From Monarcha castaneiventris obscurior (taxonomy: Eukaryota; Chordata; Aves; Passeriformes; Monarchidae): a DNA stretch of 64,000 nucleotides. The notes beneath the pieces were generated by a model. It saw nothing but the letters and a program-made list of their open reading frames with translations, was not told the DNA's origin and did no database searches. The translations under genes were made by a program, and so were the position numbers. Each line of letters opens with the position of its first letter. Positions within the stretch are counted from its first letter, which is position 1. Of the stretch, positions 22,385-34,000 are shown piece by piece. The DNA lies in assembly GCA_026261815.1 (NCBI GenBank), contig JAMPIT010000700.1, positions 62,001 to 126,000 of the forward strand, read 5' to 3'.

Positions 22385-25085
22385 ACACGGGGGGGGACTG
22401 TGAGAGGACACGGGGGGACCGTGAGGGGACACCGGGGGGACAGGGAAAGGACACGGGGGGACCGTGAGGGGACACGGGACCGTGAAGGATACGGGGGGAC
22501 CGCGTGGGGACAACGGGGGGACAGGGAAAGGACACGGGGGGACCGTGAGGGGACACGGGGGGACAGGGAAAGGACACCGGGGGACCGTGGGGGGACACGG
22601 GGGGACAGGGAAAGGACACGGGGGGACCGTGGGGGGACACGGGGGGACAGGGAAAGGACACGGGGGGACCTTGAAGGGACACGGGGGGACCGTGAGGGGA
22701 CACGGGGGGACAGGGAAAACACGGGGGGACAGGGAAAGGACACGGGGGGACAGAGAAAACACGGGGGGACCGTGAGGGGACACGGGGGAACTGTGAAAAC
22801 ACGGGGGGGATTGCGAAAACACGGGGGAACTGCGAGGGGAAACGTGGGGACAATGAAAACACGGGGGAACTCTGAAGGGACACGGGGGAACTGTGAGAGG
22901 ACACGGGAGGACCGTGAAGGGACACAAGGAACTGTGAAAACACGGGGGGACCGGTAGGGGACACGGAGGGACTGGCGCGACACCGGGGACTCTTGTGAAA
23001 ACACGCGGGGACTGCGAGGAGACACGGGAGGGACCGTGAGGGGACACGAGGGGGCTGTGAAAACACGGGGGGATTGTGTGGGGACACGGAGGGACCATGA
23101 AGGGACAGCAGGGGACTGTGCGGGGTCACGGGGGAACCGTGAGGGGACGCGGGGGGACTGTGAGGGGACACGAAGGGACCGTGAAAACAACGGGGAAACT
23201 GCGAGGGGACACCGGGAGTTGTGTGGGGACGCGGGGAATCGTGAAAACACGGAGGGGCTGTGAGGGGAAACGGGGAGACAGGGAAAACACGAGGGGACCA
23301 TGAAGGGAACACGGGACCGTGAAGGGGACACGGGGGAGCTGTGAAGGGACAAGAGGGGACTGTGAAAACACGGGGGCACTGTGCGAGGACACGGGGGGAC
23401 CGTGAAGGGACACGGAGGGGCTGTGAAAACACGGAGGGACCGTGAGGGGACACGGGGGGACAGTGAAAAACACGGGGAAACTTCGAGGGGACACGGGGAA
23501 CTGTGTGGGGACACGGGGGAGCTGTGAAGGGACACGAGGAGCTGTGAAAACACGAGGGGAACTGCGAGGAGACACGGGAGGGACCATGAGGGGACAGGAG
23601 GGGACTGTGAGGGGTCACGGGGGGACCGTGAGGGGACACGGGACCGTGAAGGGACACGAGGGGACTGTGAGGGGACACGGGGAGCTATGAAAACACGAGG
23701 GGACTGGGAGGGGACACGGGGGGACTGTGAAAACACGGGGGGACCGTGAAGGGACACGAGGGGACTGTGAGGGGACACGGGGGGACAGGGAAAACACGGG
23801 GGAACTCTGAAGGGACACGGGGGAACTGCGAGGGGAAACGGGGAACTGCGAAAACACGGGGGAACTCTGAAGGGACACGGGGGAACTGCGAGGGGGAAAG
23901 GGGGGACAATGAAAACACGGGGGAACTCTGAAGGGACACGGGGGAACTGTGAGAGGACACGGGAGGACCGTGAAGGGACACAAGGAACTGTGAAAACACG
24001 GGGGGACTGCGAGGAGACACGGGAGTGACCATGAGGGGACAGGCGGGGGAATTGTGTGAGGACACGGGGGGACCGTGGAGCGACACGGGGAACTGTGAAA
24101 ACACGGGGGGACCGGTAGGGGACACGGAGGGACTGGCGCGACACCGGGGACTCTTGTGAAAACACGCGGGGACTGCGAGGAGACACGGGGGGACTGTGAA
24201 AACGCCGGGGGACTGTGAGGGGACACAGGGCCATGGAGGGACACGAGGGGACAGGGAAAACACGGGGGGACCATGGAGGGACACGAGGGGACAGCGTGGG
24301 GACACGGGGGGGCTGTGTGGGGACACGGGGAGCTGTGAAAACACGAGGGGACCGTGAAGGGACACGGGGAACTGTGAAAACACGAGGGGACTGCGAGGGG
24401 ACACGAGGGGACTGTGTGGGGACAGGAGGGGACTGTGCAGGGTCACGGGGGGACCGTGAGGGGAAACGGGACCGTGGAGGGACACGAAGGGACTGTGAGG
24501 GGGCACGGGGGGACAATGAAAACACGAGGGGACCGTGAAGGGACACGGGAGGACCGTGAGAGGACACGGGGGGGACAGTGAAAACACGGGGGGACTGTGA
24601 GGGGAAACGGGGAACTGTGAAAACACGGGGGGACCGTGAAGGGACACGGGGGGACTGTGAGGGGACACGGGAGGCTGAGGGAAAACACGGGGGGGAATGC
24701 GAGGGGACACGAGGGGATGGCGAGAAAACGTTGGGGAAAAACACGGGGACACGGGGGAATTGTGTGGGGGACACGGAGGGGGGGGACAGTGAAGGACGAG
24801 TTCAAGGACACGGGAGAGCCGTGAAAAACACGGGGGAACAGCACGGGGACACCGGGAGCTGTGTGGGGACACGGGGGGACTGTGAGGGGACACGGGGGGA
24901 CTGTGAAAACACGGGGGGACCGTGAAGGGACACGGGGGGACTGTGAGGGGACACCGGGAGCTGTGTGGGGACACGGGGAACCGGGCAAAACCCCAGGGGA
25001 CGGTGAGGGGACATCGGGAGGACCGTGAGGGGACACGGGGGAACTGTAAAAACACGGGGGGACAATGAGGGGACACGAGGGAAAT
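22385..25085. repeat. G-rich minisatellite, ggggacacgggggga family
   Basis: About 2.7 kb of imperfect 15-22 bp units that alternate ggacacgggggg with accgtgagggg, actgtgaaaacacg or acagggaaaggacac. The plus strand is strongly G-biased with runs of 3-6 G about every 8-10 bp. The minus-strand frame of about 1000 codons (Ser/Pro/Val/Arg-rich) is a by-product of the repeat. Longer higher-order blocks recur, for example near 22950-23090 and again near 24110-24190. Confidence 0.93.
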
Positions 25086-25799
25086 GCCCAAGGGTACAGT
25101 GGGACCGTGTCCGGCGGGTGGGAGCGGGCATGGCCCCACGGCCACGGAGTGACCGGAGACCTCTCCTGTGCCTCGGGTGGCCGCTTTGGGGTGGCTCGGT
25201 GGCTTTTAGGGACATCGGGGGTGGCCGCACCCCCGAGCAGACACGGGTGGGGGTGTGGGGGTGGCACCGTGGCACCGGTGCGGGGTGCCCACCCCGCAGT
25301 GCCCCCGCGGGACCGTGGGTGCCTTTTTCCACGGGGTGGCTGCCCCAGGGACACCCCGAGGTGTGCCCAGCCCCGTCGGGCCCTCCCGGACCCTCGGCAG
25401 CGCCGGTTTCGTTACCGGAGCGGGCGCTCCCGTGGGGGGGTCCCGGGTGTCCCGGGTGCGGGTGGGGTTGGGGACACCCCCAGCACGCGTGGGGGACCCC
25501 TCAGCCTTGGGTCTGGCTGTCCCAAACCCCACCAGGGTCCCCCGAGGGTGGGCGCGCTCGTCCCGGGCCGGCCCCGCCGAGCCGGCTGTGGTGAAAAAAG
25601 AAATTAAACGAAATTAAAGGGAATTAAACGAAATCGGGGGGGCCCCGTCCCGCAGCCCCCCTGGGCACCGCTGCCCCGACACCGAGCCCGTGGCCGAGCC
25701 CGCTGGCATCGAGGGGACCCGGGCGGCGCTGCCACCCTGGGGGTCCCCACCCCAAAACGGGGCCGGGGCTGCGGGGACACCTCCGGGCGTGGGGTGGAG
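25086..25799. other. single-copy GC-rich spacer
   Basis: Unique, CpG-containing sequence between two minisatellites. The open frames on both strands are Pro/Gly/Arg-rich and lack any domain that I recognise. A short AAATTAAACG tandem lies at 25600-25635. Confidence 0.5.
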
Positions 25800-27340
25800 G
25801 GGACGGGCGGCCCGGATCCCTCGGCATTCCTGGGATCCCGCTCCTGGATCGCTTCCTTTGGTATCCCCACGCGTGGGGTGTCGATTCTGGATCCCGGTCC
25901 TGGGATCCTGAACTTGGGATCCCGCTCCTGGGGTTTCCCCCTCTGCATCCCTGTTCGTGGGATCCTAAACCTGGGATCCTAAACGTGGGATCCTAAACCT
26001 CGGATTCTAAACCTGGGATTCGAAACCTGGGATCCTAAATCTGGGATCCCGCTCCTGGGATTTGCTCCTCTGCATCCCCGTTCCTGGGATCCCGCTTGTG
26101 GGATCCTGAACTTGGGATCCTAAACCTGGGATCCTAAACCTGGGATCCTAAATCTGCCATCCCGCTCTTGGGATCCTGAACCTGGGATCCTAAACGTGGG
26201 ATCCTACACCTCGGATTCTAAACCTGGGATCCCATTCCTGGGATCCCGCTCCTGGGATTTCCTCCTCTGCATCCCTGTTCCTGGGATCCTAAACGTGGGA
26301 TCCTAAACCTCGGATTCTAAACCTGGGATTCGAAACCTGGGATCCTAAATCTGGGATCCCGCTCTTGGGATCCCTGTTCCTGGGATCCTAAACGTGGGAT
26401 CCTACACCTCGGATTCTAAACCTGGGATTCTAAACCTGGGATCCTAAACCTCGGATTCTAAACCTGGGATTCTAAACCTCGGATTCTAAACGTGGGATCC
26501 TAAACGTGGCATCCTAAACCTGGGATCCCGCTCCTGGGATTTCCTCCTCTGCATCCCCGTTCCTGGGATCCCATTCCTGAGACCCCGCTCGTGGGATCCT
26601 AAACCTGGGATCCTAAACCTCGGATTCTAAACCTGGGATCCTAAACTTGTGATCCTGCTCTTGGGATCCTAAACTTGGGATCCCAAACTTGTGATCCCGC
26701 TCTTGGGATCCTAAACCTGGGATCCTAAACCTGGGATCCTAAACCTCGGATTCTAAACCTGGGATCCTAAACCTGGGATCTTAAACCTCGAATTCTAAAC
26801 CTGGGATCCTAAACTTGGGATCCCGCTCCTGGGATTTGCTCCTCTGCATCCCCGTTCCTGGGATCCCGCTTGTGGGATCCTAAACATCGGATTCTAAACC
26901 TGGGATCCTAAACCTGGGATTCTAAACCTGGGATTCTAAACCTGGGATCCTAAACCTGGGATCCTAAACCTCGGATTCTAAACCTGTGATCCTAAACTTG
27001 GGATCCCGCTCCTGGGATTTCCTCCTCTGCATCCCTGTTCCTGGGATCCTAAACCTGGGATCCTAAACCTCGAATTCTAAACCTGGGATCCTAAACCTGG
27101 GATTCTAAACCTGGGATCCTAAACTTGGGATCCCGCTCCTGGGATTTCCTCCTCTGGCATCCTCGTTCCTGGGATCCCAAACCTGGGATCCTGCTTCTGG
27201 GATCTACTCTGTCATTCCCCTGGGATCGTGCTTCCAGGATCCTGTTCCTGGGATCTCCTCTGGCATCCCCGCTCCTGGGATTTCCTGCTCCTGGAATCCT
27301 GGGATCCCCCCCCCTCGCAGGATCCCGATTCCTGGGATCC
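25800..27340. repeat. 15-bp minisatellite, cctgggatcctaaac family
   Basis: Roughly 90 units of cctgggatcctaaac and variants (cctcggattctaaac, cgtgggatcctaaac). They are interspersed with a longer block, ctcctgggatttcctcctct followed by gcatccc, which recurs about eight times and marks a higher-order period of roughly 130-260 bp. A stop codon (TAA) falls in almost every unit in one frame, so this array shows few long open frames. Confidence 0.95.
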
Positions 27341-28016
27341 CCTCTCCCTCCTCATCTCCGTGATCCCGGGTGCTCCCTCCAGGGATCCCAACTCCAGGAA
27401 TCCCTCTCCGCACCCTGCTTTGGGGAATGGGAGGGGCCGTGCCTTGGTTGTGTCCCCCCCAAAAAACCCCAAACACCCCCCAGGATCTTCTCGGTGCCTC
27501 AGTTTACCCCGTCCACAGCATCCATGGGGAAATTTGGGGGTTCAGCCCCCCCTGCTCCCCACTCTGGGGGAACCCTCGTGTCACCCCCACAGTGAAAAGG
27601 GACACGAGGGGGACAAGGGAGGGGGCAGGAGGGACCCCAATAAACCTCAGGAGGAGCTGTGGGACCCCCACAGCTTTGGGGCTTTGGGGGGGCTGTGTCA
27701 CCCCCGTGAGTTTTGGGGTGACCCCGGATAGAGAAGCCCCAAATTCCTGCCGCTTCCCACGCCGCGGGGTGGGGTTGGGGGAGGTCTGGAGGGGGTCACA
27801 AGGGATCTGTGGGGCTTGGGGACACCCCGACCCCACTGGGGACACCCCGGAGCCTCGCAGGAGGGGACCACGAGGGGCAGCCACCCAAAGAGGATGGCGG
27901 AGGAGGGGGCGATGTCCCCCCCCCACCTCGGTGTCCCACCCGGGGGCCCCCGAGCTGCCGTCAGCTCGCGGCGGGCTCGGGATAATCGATGACGAGGGAA
28001 AAGCGGGATGGATTTA
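27341..28016. other. single-copy spacer
   Basis: Unique sequence rich in C and G homopolymer runs. A (C)7 run lies at 27307-27313 and another near 27919-27925. No exon with both splice sites in a consistent frame was identified. Confidence 0.5.
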
Positions 28017-28040
28017 GCGGGTTAGGGGTTAGGGTTTTAG
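28017..28040 (+). repeat. short telomere-like motif
   Basis: The sequence gggttaggggttagggtttt contains two TTAGGG hexamers separated by one extra G. It is too short to call an interstitial telomere array. Confidence 0.5.
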
Positions 28041-28249
28041 TAGGGCACTAAACCCCGCAGGGGACACGCGTGGGACACGCAGGGGACACGCGTGGGACAA
28101 GCCCGAGAGGGTTTGGGGTGGTGGGGTTTTGGGGCGATGAACGCTGGGAAGTGGAGGAGGGAGGGGACCCTAAAATTTGGGAGAATGGGGTTGTCCCAGA
28201 AGGTCCTGGGAGAATTCCTGTATCCAGCCCTGCTGGGATTGGAGAGAGG

Positions 28250-29690
28250 GGCCTGGTGGGGGACGGGGGGGGTCACATCTGGGTGGGGACACCCAAAATA
28301 TTCACAGGGGGGGTCACATCTGGGTGGGGACACCCAAAATACTCACAGGGGGGTCACATCTGGTGGGGACACCCAAATATCACAGGGGGGGTCACATCTG
28401 GATGGGGACACCCAAATATTCACAGGGGGGGTCACATCTGGATGGGGACACCCAAATATTCACGGGGGGGTCACATCTGGGTGGGGACAGCACAAAATTG
28501 ATCACAGAGGTGCCACACCTGCATGGGGACACCAAAACCTTCACAGGGGGGTCACATCTGGATGGGGACACCAAAATATTCACGGGGGGGTCACATCTGG
28601 ATGGGGACAGCACAAAATTTGATCACGGAGGTGTCACATCTGCCTGGGGACACCAAAACATCATTCAGAGGGGGTCACTCAGCATGGCGACATCAAAACA
28701 TTGACCACAGAGGTGTCACCCTTCATGGGGACCCCGAAACAGGGCTCCCAGAGGTGCCACCCTGAATGAGGACACCAAAACGGGGCTCACAGAGGCGTCA
28801 CCCAGCACGGTAACACCAAAACAAAGCTCACAGAGGTCTCATCCTGAATGAGGACACCAAAACAGTGCTCACATAGGGGTCACACTGAATGAGGACACCA
28901 AAACAGGGCTCCCAGAGGGGTCACCCAGCACGGGGACCCCAAAACAGGGCTCACAGAGGTGTCACACCTCCCTGGGGACACCAAAATATTCACAGAGGGG
29001 TCACCCAGCACGGGGACCCCAAAATATCATTCACAGAGGGGTCACACCTGCCTGGGGACACCAAAACAGGGCCCCCAGGGGTCTCACCCAGCACGGGGAC
29101 CCCAAAACAGGGCTCCCAGAGGTGTCACATTGAATGAGGACACCAAAACAGGGCCCCCAGGGGTCTCACCCTGCATGAGGACCCCAAAACAACTCTCACA
29201 GAGGGGTCACCCAGCACGGGGACACCAAAACAAAGCTCCCAGAGGGGTCACACTGAATGAGGACCCCAAAACAGGGCTCACAGAGGTCTCACCCAGCACG
29301 GGGACACCAAAATATCATTCACAAGGGGTCACACCTGCCTGGGGACACCAAAACAAGGCTCCCAGAGGTGTCACACCTGCCTGGGGACCCCAAAACAAAG
29401 CTCACAGGGGTCTCACCCAGCACGGGGACCCCAAAACAGGGCTCACAGAGGTGTCACCCAGCACGGGGACCCCAAAACAAAGCTCACAGAGGGGTCACAC
29501 CTGCCTGGGGACACTAAAACAGGGCTCCCAGAGGTCTCACCCAGCACGGGGACCCCAAAACAACACTCACAGAGGGGTCACACCTGCCTGGTGACCCCAA
29601 AACAGGGCTCCCAGAGGTCTCACCCTTCATGGGGACCCCAAAAAAGGGCTCCCAGAGGCGTCACCCAGCACGGGGACCCCTCCCCGCTCA
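28250..29690. repeat. 39-bp minisatellite, ggggtcaca..tggggacaccaaaa family
   Basis: About 36 copies of a ~38-42 bp unit. Two subfamilies meet near 28620: the left third carries ctggatggggacacccaaat plus attcacag, and the right two thirds carry cctggggacaccaaaacagg plus gctcccag. Unit boundaries are marked by ggggtcac. Long stop-free frames on the plus strand (His/Gly/Thr/Pro-rich) are repeat artefacts. Confidence 0.95.
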
Positions 29691-30060
29691 GCAGCCGCGC
29701 TCCCTCCCTGCCCAGCCAACCTCTCTCCTCCCTCCCAGCTCGGTGCCAACCCCACCAGGAGCCACCAGCGCCGCTGTCCCCGCCCGCCTGGCCGGGATTA
29801 CGGGGCGGGGGAAGCAAAATCCCTGCCCCGCTGGATCCACGGGGGAAAATGCCGAGCACGTTCCTGCCCGCTCCTGTGCCCGGTGGCAAATCCGTGGCCT
29901 CCCGTTCACCTCCTGACCTGCCCTTATTCCCTCGCCCTGCCTCGGGCACCATGTGACGGGAGGATTTGGCTTAACGTGTGCGGCTGCAGGAGGGCGGGGA
30001 GCTCAGGGAGGGAGCTCAGAGAGGGCCCGGAGGTAATCGCTGGCTCCGTGCCCGCCGCTG
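29691..30060. other. single-copy spacer
   Basis: Unique GC-rich DNA between two minisatellites. Nothing further recognised. Confidence 0.5.
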
Positions 30061-30700
30061 GGGCGTTCCTGCAGAGCTGGAACGGGTTAAGGCAGCCGGG
30101 CACCCCGATTCCTGCAGCCCTGGCACGGGTTAAAGCAGCCGGGCACCCCGATTCCTGTAGCTCTGGCACGGGTTAAAGGAGCCGGGCACCCCAATCCCTG
30201 CTCCCCACTTTTCCCGGGCGTTCCTGTAGCTCTGGCACGGGTTAAAGCAGCCGGGCACCCCGATTCCTGCAGTCCTGGCACGGGTTAAGGCAGCCGGGCA
30301 CCCCGATTCCTGCAGCGCTGGCACGGGTTAAAGCAGCCGGGCACCCCGATTCCTGCAGCGCTGGCACGGGTTAAAGCAGCCGGGCACCCCGATTCCTGCA
30401 GCCCTGGCACGGGTTAAGGCAGCCGGGCACCCCGATTTCTGCAGCCCTGGCACGGGTTAAGGCAGCCGGGCACCCCGATTCCTGCAGCTCTGGCACGGGT
30501 TAAAGCAGCCGGGCACCCCGATTCCTGCAGTCCTGGCACGGGTTAAGGCAGCCGGGCACCCCGATTTCTGCAGCTCTGGCACGGGTTAAAGCAGCCGGGC
30601 ACCCCGATTCCTGCAGCCCTGGCACGGGTTAAAGCAGCCGGGCACCCCGATTCCTGCAGCTCTGGCACGGGTTAGGGCATTCGGGCACCCCAATCCCTGC
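30061..30700. repeat. 43-bp minisatellite, gggttaaagcagccgggcac family
   Basis: About 14 nearly identical 43-bp units, gggttaaagcagccgggcac followed by cccgattcctgcagccctggcac. Variation is limited to aaa/aag, ccct/ctct/tcct and one insertion copy near 30198-30225. Homogeneity suggests recent expansion. Units abut directly with no unique spacers, so this is not a CRISPR array. Confidence 0.96.
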
Positions 30701-30824
30701 TCCCGGCTGCTCCCCCCCTTTCCCAGCCCCTCCGGAGAGGTTTAGGATCGCCAGAGCAAAGCCTCGGCCCTGCCCCATCCCAGCCTGTCCCTATCGCTCC
30801 AGCTTGGGTGAAAACCCTATAATC

Positions 30825-31510
30825 AACCCCAAACCCCTCTCCGTGAGCCCCCCAGGACAGGGATCAACCCCAAACCCCTCTCCCTGAGCCCCTCAGCACC
30901 GGGATCCCCAAACCCCTCTCCCTGAGTCCCTCCAGCACCGGGATCAACCCCAAACCCCTCTCCCTGAGCCCCCCAGCACCGGGATTCCCAAACACCTCAC
31001 CCTGAACCCTCCAGCACCAGGATCAACCCCAAACCCCTCTCCCTGAGCTCCCCAGGACTGGGATCAACCCCAAACCCGTCTCCCTGAGTCCCTCCAGCAC
31101 CGGGATCAACCCCAAACCCCTCTCTTTGAGCCCCCCAGCACCGGGATCAACCCCAAACCCCTCTCTTTGAGCCTCCCAGGACGGGGATCAACCCCAAACC
31201 CCTCTCCCTGAGTCGCCCCAGCACCGGGATCAACCCCAAACCCCTCTCCCTGAGCCCCCCAGGACCAGGATCCCCAAACCCCTCTCCCTGAGCCCCCCAG
31301 GACCGGGATCACCCCAAACCCCTCTCCCTGAGCCCCCCAGGACCGGGATCAACCCCAAACCCCTCTCCCTGAGTCCCCCAGCACCGGGATCCCCAAACCC
31401 CTGTCCCTGAGAACCCCCAGGATCCCCAAACCCCTCTCCCTGAGCCCCCCAGCACCGGGATCAACCCCAAACCCCTCTCCCTGAGCCCCCCAACACCGCG
31501 ATCCCCCCCG
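30825..31510. repeat. 41-bp minisatellite, caaacccctctccctgagcc family
   Basis: About 17 copies of a ~30-41 bp unit: caaacccctctccctgagcc, then ccccagcaccgggatcaacc. Some units lack the aacc segment, giving a shorter class. Confidence 0.94.
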
Positions 31511-31619
31511 CTAGAATCTCTCCCATCTCCCTCTGTGGGCTCAGCAGCCCCCCACATCCACCCCGATCCCGCTCCACGGGGGATCCAGGCTGGAATTCCT
31601 GAACTCCAGGCCGGGAAAG

Positions 31620-31673
31620 CGGGAGGAGGAGGAGGAGGAGGAGGAGGAGGAGGAGGAGGAGGAGGAGGAGGAG
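31620..31673. repeat. (AGG)n trinucleotide repeat
   Basis: About 17 GGA/AGG triplets in a row. They give poly-Gly on one strand and poly-Ser on the other in short open frames that have no other support. Confidence 0.95.
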
Positions 31674-31934
31674 GCGCGGGATCGGCGCCGGGGGCTCGGC
31701 GGGCGCAGGTGGCCGAGGAGGAGGCGTGGGGGAGGCGGCTCGGGAGCGGGGGGTCCTTGGAAAGGTGACTCCGAGCCCGAGGGAGCGAGCGGCCGGGTCA
31801 CCTTGGTCGCCAGCTGGACGCAGGTGACAAAATTTGACCCCGCTGCCCCTCGATGCTCGCAGGGATCGCGGCGAGGAGGCGGCGATGGGGTTGGGGTGAG
31901 GGGGAGGGTTGGTGATACCCCCCTGTCATCCCCG

Positions 31935-32738
31935 CGCTGCCAGCACCCTGCTGGTCACCCTGCTGGTCACCCTGCTGGTCACCCTGTCAGCACCCTGCTG
32001 GTCACCCTGCTGGTCACCCTGCTGGTCACCCTGTCAGGACCCTGCTGGTCACCCTGTCAGCACCCTGCTAGGACCCTGCTGGTCACCCTGCTGGTCACCC
32101 TGCTGGTCATCCTGCCAGGACCCTGCTGGTCACCCTGTCAGCACCCTGCTAGGACCCTGCTGGTCACCCTGCTGGTCACCCTGTCAGCACCCTGCTAGGA
32201 CCCTGCTGGTCACCCTGCTGGTCACCCTGTCAGCACCCTGCTGGTCACCCTGTCAGCACCCTGCTAGGACCCTGCTGGTCACCCTGCTGGTCACCCTGCT
32301 GGTCACCCTGCTGGTCACCCTGTCAGCACCCTGCTGGTCACCCTGCTGGTCATCCTGCCAGGACCCTGCTGGTCACCCTGTCAGCACCCTGCTGGTCACC
32401 CTGCTGGTCACCCTGCCAGTACCCTGCCAGCACCCTGCTGGTCACCCTGTCAGCACCCTGCTAGGACCCTGCTGGTCACCCTGCCAGGACCCTGCTGGTG
32501 GCACTGCCAGCACCTTGCTGGTCACCCTGCCAGCACCCTGCCAGGACCCTGCTGGTGGCACTGCCAGGACCCTGCTGGTCACCCTGCTGGTCACCCTGTC
32601 AGCATCCTGCTGGTCACCCTGCTAGGACCCTGCTGGTGACGCTGCCAGGACCCTGCCAGGACCTTGCTGGTGGCACTGCCAGGACCCTGCTGGTCACCCT
32701 GCTGGTCACCCTGCCAGGACCATGCCAGGACCCTGCCG
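31935..32738. repeat. 15-bp minisatellite, accctgctggtc family
   Basis: Around 50 copies of a 15-bp unit, accctgctggtcacc, interleaved with ctgtcagcaccctgctagga variants. Because the unit length is a multiple of three, one frame reads a 5-residue motif throughout. There is no start context or splice signal to suggest use. Confidence 0.94.
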
Positions 32739-32749
32739 GCCGTGCGGGC

Positions 32750-33130
32750 CTCGGACAGGGGATGGGGCGGGGATGGGGATGAGGAGAAGAGTGGGGACAG
32801 GAATGGGGACAGGGATGGGACTGGAAATGGGGACAAGGACCAGGACCGAGATTGGGGCAGGGATGGGGACACAGATGGGACTGGAAATGGGGATGGGGAC
32901 AAGGATGAGGACAGACATTGGGGCAGGGGTGGGGACTGGAAATGGGGATGGGGACAAGGACCAGGACAGAGACTGGGGCAGGGATGGGGATGGGGAGAGA
33001 AATGGGGCAGGGATGGGACTGGGAATGGGGGTGAGGATGGGACTGGAGATGGAAATGGAGATGGGGACAGATTAGAACAGGGACAAGGGCAGGAACGGCG
33101 ACAGGAACCAGAACAGTGACAGGGGGACAA
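32750..33130. repeat. purine-rich minisatellite, gggatggggacaagga family
   Basis: Degenerate 6-18 bp units of gggatggggac, caaggaccagga and ggactggaaat type; strongly G/A biased on the plus strand. Confidence 0.88.
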
Positions 33131-33484
33131 GGCTAGGGACAGCATCCTACTCTGGCACCGGAACGGGCGGAGAAAGGGGATTAAAAACCCCACGGGAACC
33201 CCCAACCCCAAAGCTCCCCCCCAGCATTCCCGGGAAGCTCCAGCTCCATATTCCAAAGCCCCATCCCCGAGGCCGAGGCAGTGTCCGGTTGCAAGGTGGC
33301 TGCAGAGTGACCTCTAACGGCAGCACGGACACGGCCAGAGGGGACACGGCCCAGCAGCCCCAGGTCCTCTCATCCCGGGCACCGAGGGGGCCTGGGGACC
33401 CCTCTGTCCCCCTCTCCAAGGGGACACCAGGATGGATGCCAGGGAAAAGGGGCAGGAGCACGGTGGTGACAAACAGGACGTTCC
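33131..33484. other. single-copy spacer downstream of SIGLEC1
   Basis: Unique DNA between the purine minisatellite and the candidate SIGLEC1 terminal exon. No exon was recognised. Confidence 0.45.
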
Positions 33485-33708
33485 CAGCACCGGGAGGTTC
33501 CATTTTACTATTTTTTCCCGGGATTTCCCAGCTCGGAGCTGTCATCGGTGCCTGGCACGTGAGGTGGTGGTGATCAGAATCCATGGGGAAGGGATGAGGG
33601 GCTGGAATGGGGCCGGGGGGAGTCCCTGGATCCAGCCAGGATTGGGAAATTCCAGCGGCACAGCGTGTCTGGGATCCAGGAGCCACCGAGTCAAGATGCT
33701 CCATCCAC
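33485..33708 (-). CDS. SIGLEC1: candidate terminal exon and 3' UTR of SIGLEC1
   Basis: A good acceptor (ccccaactttttccag) opens an exon at 33708 in phase 0, the phase left by the preceding cytoplasmic exon. It adds only VDGAS before a TGA at 33691-33693. About 185 bases on, an AGTAAA variant poly(A) signal (33504-33509) is followed ~30 bases later by a TGTTTGT element, which would suit cleavage near 33485. The total would be 1680 residues against about 1700 in mammals. There is no homology to confirm such a short tail, so a different downstream exon is possible. Confidence 0.3.
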
Positions 33709-33719
33709 CTGGAAAAAGT

Positions 33720-34000
33720 TGGGGGTGGCTGGGGACACCCTGTCCATGGCTGGGGACATTCCATGGGGATTGAGGAGCATCTCTGGAGGGATCAGCATCC
33801 ATCTGGGCCATGGAAACCCTCTGGGATGAGGCTGGGACAGGGATTTTGGGTCCCCTCCTGTTCCTGCTCCATCCCCAGCAGTGACAGCCACGGCTGTGAT
33901 GGCACCATGGGGCAGCCGGGCTGGGCTGGATCCCGAATCCACATCCCATTCCCACACCACGGATTCCTGGAAGGGACCCCCCTGGCAGCTCAGGGGACCC
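33720..34000. other. single-copy segment inside the last SIGLEC1 intron (candidate)
   Basis: Unique sequence between the candidate last exon and the 24-bp array. Minus-strand frames are open here, but no second acceptor is stronger than the one at 33709-33711. Confidence 0.4.

Noticed and set aside
21742..24774. About 1000-codon open frame on the minus strand, Ser/Pro/Val/Arg-rich
   Set aside because: It coincides with the G-rich minisatellite, other frames are also long and open, and the peptide only mirrors the repeat unit. There are no splice sites or domain.
30061..30700. Regular 43-bp repeats resembling a CRISPR array
   Set aside because: Repeats are contiguous without unique spacers, there are no cas genes, and the DNA is vertebrate.
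31620..31768. Poly-Gly open frame next to the (AGG)n repeat
   Set aside because: Only a trinucleotide repeat with GC-rich flanks; no splice signals or homology.
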